Shown: positions 7,913 to 15,463 of the stretch, piece after piece
How positions within the stretch are numbered: the stretch's first letter is position 1
How the letters are laid out: every line of letters begins with the position of its first letter
NCBI GenBank assembly: GCA_903878085.1
Contig: CAIRGJ010000030.1
Coordinates: 1-35,775 of the forward strand
Length of the DNA stretch: 35,775 nt
Reading direction: 5' to 3'
Source of the DNA: an uncultured Hyphomicrobiales bacterium
GTDB taxonomy: Bacteria > Pseudomonadota > Alphaproteobacteria > Rhizobiales > Xanthobacteraceae
The notes under the pieces: generated by a model
Told to the model about the DNA's origin: nothing
Databases searched by the model: none
Seen by the model: only the letters and a program-made list of their open reading frames with translations
Translations under genes and position numbers: made by a program

Positions 7913-8707
7913 ATGAAGGTCTCGGCCAACGGATCGACCTTCAATTGCCGAGTCGATGGCAATGCCGGCCCCTGGGTCATGCTGAGTCACGGCCTCGCGA
8001 CCGATCTGACGATGTGGGACGAGCTGACCGACGCGCTCAAGGAGCGCTATCGCGTCCTGCGCTACGACGCACGCGGCCACGGCGCCTCGGCGGCGCCGCC
8101 GGGCGATTATACACTCGATCAGCTGGTCAATGATGCCGCCGCCATCCTGGATGCGTTCGACGTTAAGCAAACGCACTTCGCCGGCCTCTCGATGGGCGGC
8201 ATGATCGGGCTCGGCATGCTGATCACCCATCCGCACCGCATGAAGAGCGCCGTCATCGCCGATTCCCGGCACACGACGACGCCGGAATTCACCGCCGCCT
8301 GGCTTTCGCGCATCGACACCGTTCGCAAGAACGGCATCGAGTCCATCGTGTCATCGACGGTGTCGCGTTGGTCGAGCGCCGGACTGGCGGAGCGCAATCC
8401 GGCGACGGTCGCACGCATGGACGCGATGATCCGACACACATCTGTGAACGGATATTGCGGATGCGCGGCCGCGTTGGCCCGGCTGAACTACGGATCGAGG
8501 CTCGGCGAAATCAATGCGCCGGTGCTCGTCATGTGCGGCGACGAAGACCATGGTGCGCCGCCGGACAACAGCCGTCAGATGGCCGCGATGATCGAGGGCG
8601 CGCGCTTCCTCGAGATCAAACAGGCCGGCCACATCGCGAATATCGAGCAGCCAGCGATCTTCAATTCTGCAGTGCGGGGCTTTTTCGACGAGGTCGAATC
8701 CAGGTAG
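7913..8707 (+). CDS. Alpha/beta hydrolase, 3-oxoadipate enol-lactonase-like
   Basis: The 264-residue cytoplasmic protein has a complete alpha/beta-hydrolase triad: Ser93 in the elbow GLSMGG, Asp210 (or Asp212) in VLVMCGDED, and His240 in AGHIANIEQP. The oxyanion region is LSHGLATDLTMWD (24-36), and YDARGHGAS (51-59) matches the PcaD/enol-lactonase group. It starts 11 bases after the second transglycosylase stop and is probably in the same transcript. PcaD-like annotation is common in this superfamily and does not prove a role in beta-ketoadipate breakdown; no other pathway gene is present. It could equally be a carboxylesterase or lactonase of unknown substrate. Confidence 0.82.
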   Translation: MKVSANGSTFNCRVDGNAGPWVMLSHGLATDLTMWDELTDALKERYRVLRYDARGHGASAAPPGDYTLDQLVNDAAAILDAFDVKQTHFAGLSMGGMIGLGMLITHPHRMKSAVIADSRHTTTPEFTAAWLSRIDTVRKNGIESIVSSTVSRWSSAGLAERNPATVARMDAMIRHTSVNGYCGCAAALARLNYGSRLGEINAPVLVMCGDEDHGAPPDNSRQMAAMIEGARFLEIKQAGHIANIEQPAIFNSAVRGFFDEVESR

Positions 8708-8814
8708 GCCGCCACGATGGACAGCCCCGAGTGTCGACTGTAAGTTTCGTGGGGGCGAGTAACGGCGAGACCACAACGGTCCGCATCGTAAAAAATGAGT
8801 TCCTGGGAGGAATC

Positions 8815-9795
8815 ATGTTCAGTCGCGTTCATGCTTCGGCATTCGCCGTCGCACTTCTCGCCTTCGGCTTGACCGCGGCGTCCGTTGCCGCGCAGGATTA
8901 TCCGGCGCGCCCCATCACCATCATCGTGCCGCAGCCGCCGGGCGGCGGCACCGACATCATTTCGCGCCTCGTCGGCGCGAAGCTTTCGGCGCAGCTCAAA
9001 CAAACCGTTGTCATCGAAAACAAGACCGGCGCGGGCACGGTGGTCGGCACCGTCGCTGCGGCCAATGCCTCACCGGATGGCTATACGCTGCTGGCCGGCC
9101 TTAATGCCAACATGGCGGTCAATTCGAGCATCTACGCCAAGCTGGCCTACGATCCGATTAATGACTTCACCGCGGTCGGCATGATGGCGGAGTTTCCGTT
9201 CGTTCTCGTCGTCAGCAAGGATTTCCCGGCGAAGTCGGTCAAAGACCTCATCGCGATGGCCAAAGCGAAGCCCGGCGAGATCAACTTTGCCTCGGCCGGC
9301 AACGGCAGCGGCCAGCATCTGTCGATGGAGCTGTTCAAGCTGATGACCGGCACTAACTTGACGCATGTGCCCTATCGCGGCGCTTCGCCGGCTTACACCG
9401 ACGTCATATCGGGACGCACGCCGGTGTTCTTCGACAACCTGTCGAGCGCCTTGGGTCAGATCAAATCAGGCAACGTCCGGGCGCTCGCGGTGACCGGCAA
9501 GGAACGCTCACCATCATTGCCCGACGTGCCGACGGTCGCCGAGTCCGGCGTGCCCGGCTATCAAAACTATGTCTGGTTCGGCTTGTGGGCGCCGAAGAAG
9601 ACGCCGCAAGCCATCATCGACAAGCTGCACGCCGAGGTGAAAAAGGCGATCGCCGATCCGGAGATGCAGAAGCGCATCACCGCGGACGCCGGGGTGCCGA
9701 TGAAGACGCCGCTCGCCGACATCGAGCCGATGGTCAAAGCCGAGATCGCCAAATGGGCTGACGTCGTCAAACGCGCCAATATATCGATCCAGTAG
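8815..9795 (+). CDS. Bug/TctC-family tripartite tricarboxylate transporter binding protein
   Basis: The 326-residue protein has a signal peptide (VHASAFAVALLAFGLTAASVAAQ) followed by the hallmark YPARPITIIVPQPPGGGTDIISR of Bug periplasmic binding proteins, then AGAGTVVGT, PYRGASPAYTDVISG and SGVPGYQNYVWFGLWAP. Such proteins bind small carboxylates and deliver them to TctAB membrane partners or to signalling systems. GGGAGG six bases upstream of ATG 8815 fixes the start; the open frame runs further upstream but lies in the preceding hydrolase. No tctA or tctB is nearby, so it is an orphan, as is common for this expanded family. The ligand cannot be predicted. Confidence 0.9.
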   Translation: MFSRVHASAFAVALLAFGLTAASVAAQDYPARPITIIVPQPPGGGTDIISRLVGAKLSAQLKQTVVIENKTGAGTVVGTVAAANASPDGYTLLAGLNANMAVNSSIYAKLAYDPINDFTAVGMMAEFPFVLVVSKDFPAKSVKDLIAMAKAKPGEINFASAGNGSGQHLSMELFKLMTGTNLTHVPYRGASPAYTDVISGRTPVFFDNLSSALGQIKSGNVRALAVTGKERSPSLPDVPTVAESGVPGYQNYVWFGLWAPKKTPQAIIDKLHAEVKKAIADPEMQKRITADAGVPMKTPLADIEPMVKAEIAKWADVVKRANISIQ

Positions 9796-9834
9796 CATCG
9801 CCGCCGGGGCTGCGCCGGCGTATCGACCGGAAAT

Positions 9835-9867
9835 AAAAAAAGGCGGCCACCAAGGCCGCCTTTCTTT
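9835..9867. terminator. Bidirectional Rho-independent terminator
   Basis: The stem AAAGGCGGCC/GGCCGCCTTT has a five-base loop and is flanked by an A run on the left and a T-rich run on the right. It can stop transcription from both sides and lies between the convergent Bug protein gene and the small gene at 9874-10119. Confidence 0.88.
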
Positions 9868-9873
9868 GCGCTG

Positions 9874-10119
9874 TCATCTGAGCAGCGACGTCCGGCTTCG
9901 CGCGGCCGGGTGCTCGCGCGTTGTGCCCAGCCTCGACCTGCCCGCGATAGCCGGTTTGGGGGCCGGGGGCTCAGCCGCAACCGGCACCGCGGCCGTCGGC
10001 GCCGGGGATTTAAAGAACGCGCCGAGGCTGGCGTTGAACTTTGCGTCCTGAGCGTCAAGGTTGGCCTTGAGCTCGGCGCGGGCCTCGTCGCCGCTGCCAT
10101 TGATAACGAATTTTGTCAC
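9874..10119 (-). CDS. Small hypothetical protein
   Basis: The predicted 81-residue protein reads (V)TKFVINGSGDEARAEL..., then a helical segment (ANLDAQDAKFNASLGAFF), an Ala/Pro-rich linker and a basic end. I do not recognise the family. The GTG at 10119 is preferred because GGAG lies six bases upstream; the frame is also open to an ATG at 10131, which lacks such a site. The gene ends a few bases before a strong terminator shared with the convergent neighbour, which supports expression. No signal peptide or membrane segment is visible. Confidence 0.55.
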   Translation of the reverse strand: MTKFVINGSGDEARAELKANLDAQDAKFNASLGAFFKSPAPTAAVPVAAEPPAPKPAIAGRSRLGTTREHPAARSRTSLLR

Positions 10120-10243
10120 CGCAAACTCCATTAAGTCCGAACGGAGGTATTACTGGCAGCCAGCGGATAAGATTTCAGTACTGAGATTGCTAGAGTTTTA
10201 CGCAATGCCTCTCCGCGCGATTTTTTTCGGACAAACCTGGAAA

Positions 10244-10267
10244 CAAAAAAGCGGCCCCCCGGGCCGC
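10244..10267 (-). terminator. Rho-independent terminator, minus strand
   Basis: Read on the minus strand, GCGGCCC and GGGCCGC form a seven-base-pair stem with a three-base loop, followed directly by six T residues. No gene of recognisable size ends here on the minus strand. It may end a short RNA or peptide transcribed from about 10400 leftward. Confidence 0.7.
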
Positions 10268-10404
10268 GCGCCTTCATCCAACCGTCATAAAGCGGCCTTC
10301 GCCGGCATTTCTACCGACCGTCATCGTCATATTGATTCATCTCAATGAGGCTTCTGCTCTGACGTCGCTATTGTTAACGGCAATGACGCGAGGAGTTGGC
10401 GACG

Positions 10405-10566
10405 ATGAACCCCATGGATGCGGCTGGCGATGATTTCGTCCGGGCTGACAAACTGCGCCGGCTTCGCCTGCAATTGGCGGAAACAACGGAAGAGGCGCAG
10501 CGGCACGTCATCTTGAGGCAGATCGAAGAACTGGAAGATGAGGCGAAGCGAAAATTGAGCGGTTAG
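10405..10566 (+). CDS. Small helical hypothetical protein (53 aa)
   Basis: An ATG with AGGAG nine bases upstream opens a 53-codon frame. The product, from MNPMDAAGDDFVRADK to EAKRKLSG, is highly charged and predicted to be almost entirely helical, with leucine/isoleucine spacing like a short coiled coil (RLRLQLAET, RQIEELEDEAKRKL). A clear terminator follows 35 bases after the stop. The ribosome site, codon composition and own terminator support a real gene. The family is not recognised. It resembles the small stress-related helical proteins common in Rhizobiales, but this is only an impression. Confidence 0.65.
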   Translation: MNPMDAAGDDFVRADKLRRLRLQLAETTEEAQRHVILRQIEELEDEAKRKLSG

Positions 10567-10600
10567 CATCTTCGCATTTTGCGGATGATCTGCCGGAATC

Positions 10601-10630
10601 AAAAAGGGCGGCCGTAGCGGCCGTCCTTTT
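10601..10630. terminator. Bidirectional Rho-independent terminator
   Basis: Arms AAAAGGGCGGCCG and CGGCCGTCCTTTT pair (one G-U) around a three-base loop, with A and T runs at the two ends. It separates the small plus-strand gene from the convergent glutathione S-transferase gene. Confidence 0.88.
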
Positions 10631-10645
10631 GATTCCCCCGCATCA

Positions 10646-11305
10646 TCACGCCGCGGTTGCCAATTGCGCCACGCGTTCCCAGGTTGTCGCCTCGAAGCTG
10701 GCACGCGCGTTCATCCGGTCGAGATATTCGCGTAAATTTGTATGAGCGTTGGTGAGCGGCAGCCATTCCGGCAGACCGGCAAACAAATCCATTTGTGGTG
10801 CGACCGACAGATCGGCCAACGACACCATGTCGCCGCCGAAATACTTATTGTTTCCGAGGAGACGCGCCAGTTCGTCGAACACCGCGTGCGCTTTTGGCAT
10901 GGCGGCGGCGATGGCGGCTTCGTCCGGCGCTTGACCGAACAGACGCGGGAATATGACTCGTTGGGCGACGATGACATTCGCCACGCCCTGATACAGATAC
11001 CAGTCATTGATATTCATGATCTGGTCCGTGCGGGCAGCGGCCTTTGGATCGGCGGGCATCAACGCCGGGCTGGGCAACACGCGGTCTAGATAGCGCAGGA
11101 TGGCTTGCGTCTCGTACAGCATGAAGCCGTCGTGTTCGAGCACCGGGATGCGCCCGAATGGATGGCGCGACAGATGGGGCTCGGCGCGATGAGCGCCGAC
11201 CGCGATCGGCAAGAGCCGGTAGGCCACACCTTTTTCTTCCAACGTGGCAAGGACCGAACGGCCGTACGGACTGCCGGGCATGCTGTGTACGATGAACGTG
11301 GACAT
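10646..11305 (-). CDS. Glutathione S-transferase family protein
   Basis: The 219-residue protein has the two GST domains. An N-terminal thioredoxin-like half (about 1-80) carries SPYGRSVLATLEEKG near the glutathione site, the cis-proline segment FGRIPVLEHDG and the ETQAILRYLD motif. The helical half holds GDMVSLADLSVAPQMD, the conserved N-capping box. It conjugates or reduces electrophiles in the cytosol; the substrate is unknown. An AGGAGA ribosome site lies just before ATG 11305. It starts 15 bases after the stop of the SRPBCC gene and is the third gene of the ArsR-headed operon. Confidence 0.92.
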   Translation of the reverse strand: MSTFIVHSMPGSPYGRSVLATLEEKGVAYRLLPIAVGAHRAEPHLSRHPFGRIPVLEHDGFMLYETQAILRYLDRVLPSPALMPADPKAAARTDQIMNINDWYLYQGVANVIVAQRVIFPRLFGQAPDEAAIAAAMPKAHAVFDELARLLGNNKYFGGDMVSLADLSVAPQMDLFAGLPEWLPLTNAHTNLREYLDRMNARASFEATTWERVAQLATAA

Positions 11306-11320
11306 GACGGTCGTCTCCTT

Positions 11321-11783
11321 TCACATATGGGTGTTGGCGAATTGGGCGAAATCGCTGAGACGCGTCGGCCAGCCGCCACCGAGCTTGGCAACATGCTGTG
11401 CACCGTCGACCCCGAAGCGTTCCAGGTTGCGATGTTCGAGTGTGACCAGCGTGCCGCCGCCTTCGGCGGGTACGAAGGTCATTTCGACCTCGGTCAAAAG
11501 ATTGGGATCGTAGGTCCACTGCGTGTTGAGCCGCCAGGCCAGCAGCAGACGCGACGGCGGCTCCCAGGCGAGCACATCGCCCCATTGCGCCTCATTGCCG
11601 TCGGCGTCGCGCTCGAACCAGCGTCCCTTCGGCCGCGGCTCGATGACGATGGCCACGTGTGGCCCCTTGCCGACGGTGGTTCCTTTCGGCCACCAGTCCG
11701 ATATGCGGCCGGTGAACAGATCGAAAAGCCTTGGCCGGCGGCGCCTTGACGGTCACGCTCTTGAAAATCGGAGCGATACTCAT
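11321..11783 (-). pseudogene. AHSA1/SRPBCC-domain protein, broken by a one-base frameshift
   Basis: The ATG at 11783 overlaps the ArsR stop (ATGA) and starts MSIAPIFKSVTVKAPPAKAF, the normal N terminus of an Aha1-type START-like protein. Frame is then lost, and the rest continues in another frame: DLFTGRISDWWPKGTT, then VAIVIEPRPKGRWFERDADG, FVPAEGGGTLVTLEHRNLERFG and GGWPTRLSDFAQFANTHM. Removing one base from a run of four A (11724-11727 on the plus strand) restores a 153-residue protein of normal length. SRPBCC proteins bind hydrophobic ligands and are often partnered with ArsR regulators, as here. No other damage is visible, so a sequencing error, a recent mutation or slippage are all possible. 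Confidence 0.85.
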
Positions 11784-12115
11784 TTGGACTTCTCCTCATC
11801 CTGTTTGTCGGCAAATTCCTTGAAGGCATCGAGCGCGAACGCCCAGTGAGAGTCGAGCCACGCGCGCATGGCGGCGATGCCGCGCGGGTCGATGCGATAG
11901 ATGCGGCGTGCGCCCTCGGGGCTTTCAGTCACCAGCCCGGCCTCCTTGAGCACGCGCAGATGTTGCGACACCGCCGGGCGGCTCACCGGCAAGCCCTTCG
12001 CCAAATATCCGACGGAGGCGGGTTTCATCGCGACGCGTTCAAAAATCGCCCGGCGGGTCGGATCCCCCAGCGCGGCAAAACTGTCGATTGCGAGTGTGTT
12101 ACGAGTGTAAGTCAT
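11780..12115 (-). CDS. ArsR/SmtB-family transcriptional regulator
   Basis: The 111-residue winged-helix protein has the ArsR arrangement FAALGDPTRRAIFERVA (13-29), the recognition helix region LPVSRPAVSQHLRVLKEAGLV (42-62), and the wing ESPEGARRIYRIDP. It lacks the metal-binding ELCVCDL cysteines, so it is probably of the non-metal subgroup usually paired with SRPBCC proteins. It heads the operon with the SRPBCC and GST genes, with a four-base overlap to the next gene. A palindrome immediately upstream overlaps its promoter, which suggests autorepression. Confidence 0.93.
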   Translation of the reverse strand: MTYTRNTLAIDSFAALGDPTRRAIFERVAMKPASVGYLAKGLPVSRPAVSQHLRVLKEAGLVTESPEGARRIYRIDPRGIAAMRAWLDSHWAFALDAFKEFADKQDEEKSK

Positions 12116-12149
12116 AACTTACCGTAAGTTCTCACTTACGGTTTGTCAA
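12116..12149 (-). promoter_or_regulatory. Promoter and nested palindromic operator of the arsR operon
   Basis: On the minus strand TTGACA (12149-12144) is followed 17 bases later by TACGGT (12126-12121). A perfect inverted repeat, ACCGTAAGT-GAGA-ACTTACGGT, spans 12121-12142. A second one, AACTTAC-G-GTAAGTT, overlaps it at 12116-12130. The operator thus covers the spacer and -10 box. The arsR ATG (12115) lies about where transcription would start, so the message may be leaderless. Confidence 0.75.
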
Positions 12150-12203
12150 CTGCCAAGAATCCCCGCCAAAGCAGCCACAATGTCGGCGTGGCCTCTGAAA
12201 CGA

Positions 12204-12233
12204 AGAAGGGCGGCCCCGGCGGACCGCCCTTCT
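12204..12233 (-). terminator. Terminator hairpin downstream of pckA
   Basis: AGAAGGGCGG and CCGCCCTTCT form a ten-base-pair stem with a ten-base loop, 23 bases past the pckA stop. The following T tract is interrupted (CTTCGTTTC), so strength is uncertain. Confidence 0.7.
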
Positions 12234-12256
12234 CTATTGCCTTGCCTGGGAGTTGA

Positions 12257-13876
12257 TTATTCCGCCGCGATGCGAACTTCCGGCGCCGCTGCCTTGATGT
12301 CCGGCGTGACGTGGCTTTCGAACTTGGCGAAGTTCTTCTGGAACATGGCGACCAAAGCGCGCGCGGTCTTGTCGAACGCGGCCTTGTCCTTCCAGGTCTT
12401 GACCGGATTGAGCAGGTGCGGCTCGACGCCCTTCACCGAGGTCGGCACCGAGAAGCCGAAATAGGGATCGGTGCGGAAGTCGGCGTCCTTGAGCGAACCG
12501 TTGAGCGCGGCGGTGAGCAGCGTGCGGGTCGCCTTGATCGGCATGCGGCGGCCTTCGCCGTAGATGCCGCCGGTCCAGCCGGAATTGACCAGCCAGACGT
12601 CGACCTTGTGCTTGCTGATGTATTCTTTGAGCAGGTCGGCATAGACCGACGGATGCCGCGGCAGGAACGGCGCGCCGAAGCAGGTCGAGAACTCGGGTTC
12701 AACGCCAACCAGCCCCTTCTCGGTGCCGGCGACCTTGGCGGTGTAGCCGGAGAGGAAGTGGTACATCGCCTGGTTGGGATCGAGCTTGGCGATCGGCGGC
12801 ATCACGCCATAGGCGTCCGCCGTCAGGAAGATGATGTTCTTGGGATGCCCGGCGCGGCCCGAGCGCGACGCGTTCGGAATGAACTCGAGCGGATAGGCCG
12901 AGCGCGTGTTCTCGGTCTTGGAGCCGTCGTCGTAATCCGGAATGCGGCTGAGCGGATCGAACACCACGTTCTCCAGCACGGTGCCGAAGCGGTTGGTGGC
13001 GTCCCAGATCTGCGGCTCGGCTTCCTGCGACAGCTTGATGGTCTTGGCGTAGCAGCCGCCCTCGAAATTGAAGATGCCGTCCGGGCCCCATCCGTGTTCA
13101 TCATCACCAATGAGAATTCGGTGCGGATCGGACGACAGCGTGGTCTTGCCGGTGCCCGACAGGCCGAAGAACAGTGCGCTCTCGCCTTCATGGCTGACGT
13201 TGGCCGAGCAGTGCATCGGCATGACGTTTTCGGCCGGCAGGTAGAAGTTGAGTGTAGTGAACACCGACTTCTTCATCTCGCCCGCGTAGGACGAGCCGCA
13301 GATCAGCACGATCTTGCGGGTAAAATCGATCGCCACCTGAGTGTCGGAGCCTTCGCGGCCGCCGTGACGCTTGGCGTCGGGCTTAAACGACGGCAGATCG
13401 ACGATGGTGAGTTCGGGGACGAACTTCGCGAGATCGGAGCCATCGGGACGGATCAGCAATTGACGGATGAACAGCGAATGCCAGGCGAGCTCGGTGAAGA
13501 CGCGGGTCTTGATCTGGTATTTCGGATCGGCGCCGCCGTAGAGATCCTGCGCGAACAGGGTCTTGCCCTGCACGTGGGCCTGGAAGTCGGCGAGCAGGTT
13601 ATCGAAATTCTCGCGCGTCATCTTGCGATTGCCGTCCCACCACAGAACGTCACGCGTCAGATCGTCGACAACCGTGTGCTTGTCCTTGGGCGAGCGGCCG
13701 GTGTGGTGACCGGTCTCGGCGCAGAGCGCGCCACCGTCGACCAGCGACGCTTCTTTGTTGGCCAGCGCGTGCTCGTAGAGCGGCGCCTCGGACAAATTCC
13801 AATGAACGGCTTTGAGGTCTTTAAAACCGAATTTGTCGGCGCCATAGGCACCGTTCCGCACACCCGTTTCTTGCAC
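12257..13876 (-). CDS. pckA: Phosphoenolpyruvate carboxykinase (ATP)
   Basis: The 539-residue enzyme converts oxaloacetate and ATP to phosphoenolpyruvate, the entry step of gluconeogenesis from C4 acids. Diagnostic segments are the kinase loop [15 protein letters not shown], the metal-binding [18 protein letters not shown], the substrate loop with [37 protein letters not shown], and the C-terminal [13 protein letters not shown]. Length and motifs are typical and no defect is visible. Translation starts at GTG 13876 with GAGGAGG eight bases upstream. In several Rhizobiales pckA is next to chvI; here it is about 12 kb away. An upstream inverted repeat (13945-13966) may take part in regulation. 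Confidence 0.98.
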   Translation of the reverse strand: MQETGVRNGAYGADKFGFKDLKAVHWNLSEAPLYEHALANKEASLVDGGALCAETGHHTGRSPKDKHTVVDDLTRDVLWWDGNRKMTRENFDNLLADFQAHVQGKTLFAQDLYGGADPKYQIKTRVFTELAWHSLFIRQLLIRPDGSDLAKFVPELTIVDLPSFKPDAKRHGGREGSDTQVAIDFTRKIVLICGSSYAGEMKKSVFTTLNFYLPAENVMPMHCSANVSHEGESALFFGLSGTGKTTLSSDPHRILIGDDEHGWGPDGIFNFEGGCYAKTIKLSQEAEPQIWDATNRFGTVLENVVFDPLSRIPDYDDGSKTENTRSAYPLEFIPNASRSGRAGHPKNIIFLTADAYGVMPPIAKLDPNQAMYHFLSGYTAKVAGTEKGLVGVEPEFSTCFGAPFLPRHPSVYADLLKEYISKHKVDVWLVNSGWTGGIYGEGRRMPIKATRTLLTAALNGSLKDADFRTDPYFGFSVPTSVKGVEPHLLNPVKTWKDKAAFDKTARALVAMFQKNFAKFESHVTPDIKAAAPEVRIAAE

Positions 13877-13944
13877 GCGTAGTCCTCCTCAACAGGCAGG
13901 CTTTTTTAACTGCCGGTCCCTTAACGAGCCCGCAGGCCCACAAC

Positions 13945-13966
13945 GGCTATAGACGTAAGTATAGCC
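13945..13966 (-). promoter_or_regulatory. Inverted repeat in the pckA upstream region
   Basis: GGCTATA and TATAGCC form a perfect inverted repeat with an eight-base spacer about 70-90 bases upstream of the pckA GTG. On the minus strand it includes TATACT, a good -10-like hexamer, although no convincing -35 box fits. It is a candidate operator or promoter for pckA. Confidence 0.4.
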
Positions 13967-14026
13967 CCTCTTGCAAAAACGCGCGACCATATGCACGAAC
14001 GCGCTGAAATGCCAAGGCTAAATGCC

Positions 14027-14058
14027 ATGCAGCGGCGCCGATCCGCATTGCGCTGCAT
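14027..14058. promoter_or_regulatory. Long-spaced inverted repeat upstream of pckA
   Basis: ATGCAGCG and CGCTGCAT are perfect inverted eight-base arms with a 16-base spacer, between the 44-codon ORF and pckA. It could be a regulator site or a weak hairpin ending the upstream operon. No T tract follows. Confidence 0.35.
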
Positions 14059-14098
14059 CAATAGCGGGGGCGGAACGCAGGCCGTGATGTTTTATAAA

Positions 14099-14233
14099 TC
14101 AGCCGGCCGCCAATTCCCCATCGGCCGGCCAGATTAACCAAGCCAGCGTTTTCTCTTCCGGCAGCCCGGCGAGCCTCAGGCCTGCGACGAACTTTTCCCA
14201 GAGCCCCGCAACCGGCGGCTTCTCGCCGGTCAC
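14099..14233 (-). CDS. Candidate 44-residue protein translationally coupled to the upstream hydrolase
   Basis: A GTG overlaps the stop codon of the secreted hydrolase gene (GTGA) and opens a 44-codon frame. The product begins MTGEKPPVAGLWEKFVAGLR and continues LAGLPEEKTLAWLIWPADGELAAG. It looks like a single amphipathic helix followed by a tryptophan-containing hydrophobic stretch. The four-base overlap and natural-looking composition suggest translational coupling. I do not recognise the family, and chance cannot be excluded at this length. Confidence 0.5.
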   Translation of the reverse strand: MTGEKPPVAGLWEKFVAGLRLAGLPEEKTLAWLIWPADGELAAG

Positions 14234-15243
14234 TCCACCAGACCTTTATCGCTGAGCCACTTCTGGATCAGCGCCGCGATCTGGTCGCTGTTCTTGTCCA
14301 TCATCATCAGGTGCGAGTTGCCCTTGAGACCGGCGTCCGGCAGATCGACGAAGGTGAAGTCGCCACCGGCGGCCTTGAACGCCTCCGCATAGACGACGCT
14401 GTTGTTGCGGATGTTCTTCCAGCGCGGGTGATCCTTGGCGTTGTCGCCAATGATGGTCAGGATCGGCGTGCCTTTGATCGAGGCGATCTTGTTCTTGTCG
14501 CCGGCCAGCGTCGGCTCGACCGCAACAAGCGCCTTCACCTTGTCCGGCCGCGCCTCAAGAACCTTGTAACCGAAGGTGCCGGACTGGCTGTGCACCAGCA
14601 CGACGCACGGACACACCTTGTCGACCAGCGCGATGTAGGCCTTCACGATCTCGTCGTCGGTCGTGACCCAGCGCGGCACGCCCTGTTTCATGAACTGCGG
14701 ATATGAATCGGTCGGGAACTGCGCGCCGGGAAAGGTCACGCGCTTGGCCGCGTCATCATTCCACGAGCCAATCGGCCCGATGCGGAAGCGCTCCCACGGG
14801 TCATTGAAGGGCAGCTCCATCGCCTCGCCCTTGAAGGTGCTGCTCCAGCCGGCGCGGCCGCGCTCCATCGCGTCGGAGATATAGGTGTCCCAACCGGCGC
14901 GGATGAAATAATTGAGCCAGCCCGGCTGGCCGTCAGGCTTGGTTTCGTAGGTCACGGCCGTCAGTCCGCCGCCGTGCCACAACAGCAGCGGCAACTTTCC
15001 CTTCTTGTTCTGCGGCAGGAAGTACTGCACGTACATCTGCTCGACCTGATACTTGCCGTTCGGGTCGACCTTGGCCGGCACGCCGCCCGGCGTGAACACG
15101 ACCTCCTTCACCGGCTTGCCGGTGATCTCGACGATACGGCCGCCGACGTGGAACGAACCCATGTCGCGCAAGGCGATCGGCTCGGCGGCCATCGCTGGAA
15201 ACGCCACCGCACTCAACAGAATTGAGAACAGGATCTTCCGCAT
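14230..15243 (-). CDS. Secreted alpha/beta hydrolase (esterase-like)
   Basis: The 337-residue protein has a signal peptide (RKILFSILLSAVAFPAMA, cleaved before AEP) and is probably periplasmic. After a beta-rich N-terminal part (FHVGGRIVEITGKPVKEVVFTPGG) comes an alpha/beta hydrolase core with WHGGGLTAVTYE as the oxyanion region. The nucleophile elbow is VLVHSQSGTFGY (Ser in HSQSG), the acid is likely in ILTIIGDNAKDH, and the histidine is in KGNSHLMMM. This type is often annotated as esterase in Proteobacteria; no substrate is established. ATG 15243 is preceded by GGGGAG. It is transcribed divergently from the phosphonate-type importer across a region rich in palindromes. Confidence 0.82.
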   Translation of the reverse strand: MRKILFSILLSAVAFPAMAAEPIALRDMGSFHVGGRIVEITGKPVKEVVFTPGGVPAKVDPNGKYQVEQMYVQYFLPQNKKGKLPLLLWHGGGLTAVTYETKPDGQPGWLNYFIRAGWDTYISDAMERGRAGWSSTFKGEAMELPFNDPWERFRIGPIGSWNDDAAKRVTFPGAQFPTDSYPQFMKQGVPRWVTTDDEIVKAYIALVDKVCPCVVLVHSQSGTFGYKVLEARPDKVKALVAVEPTLAGDKNKIASIKGTPILTIIGDNAKDHPRWKNIRNNSVVYAEAFKAAGGDFTFVDLPDAGLKGNSHLMMMDKNSDQIAALIQKWLSDKGLVE

Positions 15244-15335
15244 CGTTTCGCTCCCCAAAAAACCGGCTGCGACTCTGTTGTTCGCGAGCCGGACTTGTTC
15301 GAGAGTTTGGCTTATCTATTCAAGGACGGCTATCG

Positions 15336-15409
15336 TGCACTGCGGTAGTGCAAACGCCGGTGTGGGCGGATTTGGCGTCGCCAAATAGTGGGCTAAGCTG
15401 TTGCGCAAC
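15336..15409. promoter_or_regulatory. Cluster of three palindromes between the hydrolase and phnD
   Basis: Within the 220-base divergent region lie TGCACT-GCGGT-AGTGCA (15336-15352), ATTTGGCG-T-CGCCAAAT (15370-15386) and GTTGCGCAAC (15400-15409). All are perfect inverted repeats. They are good candidates for regulator sites controlling the importer, the hydrolase or both. No recognisable Pho box was seen. Confidence 0.5.
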
Positions 15410-15463
15410 GATAACGCCGGTGCGTGGGCAGACCCCCGCAAGGCCCGGTGCAGGGAGGCGACC

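Noticed and set aside
12311-13882. Plus-strand open frame of 523 codons opposite pckA
   Set aside because: Antisense to a fully conserved PEP carboxykinase, with biased Arg/Val/Gly composition.
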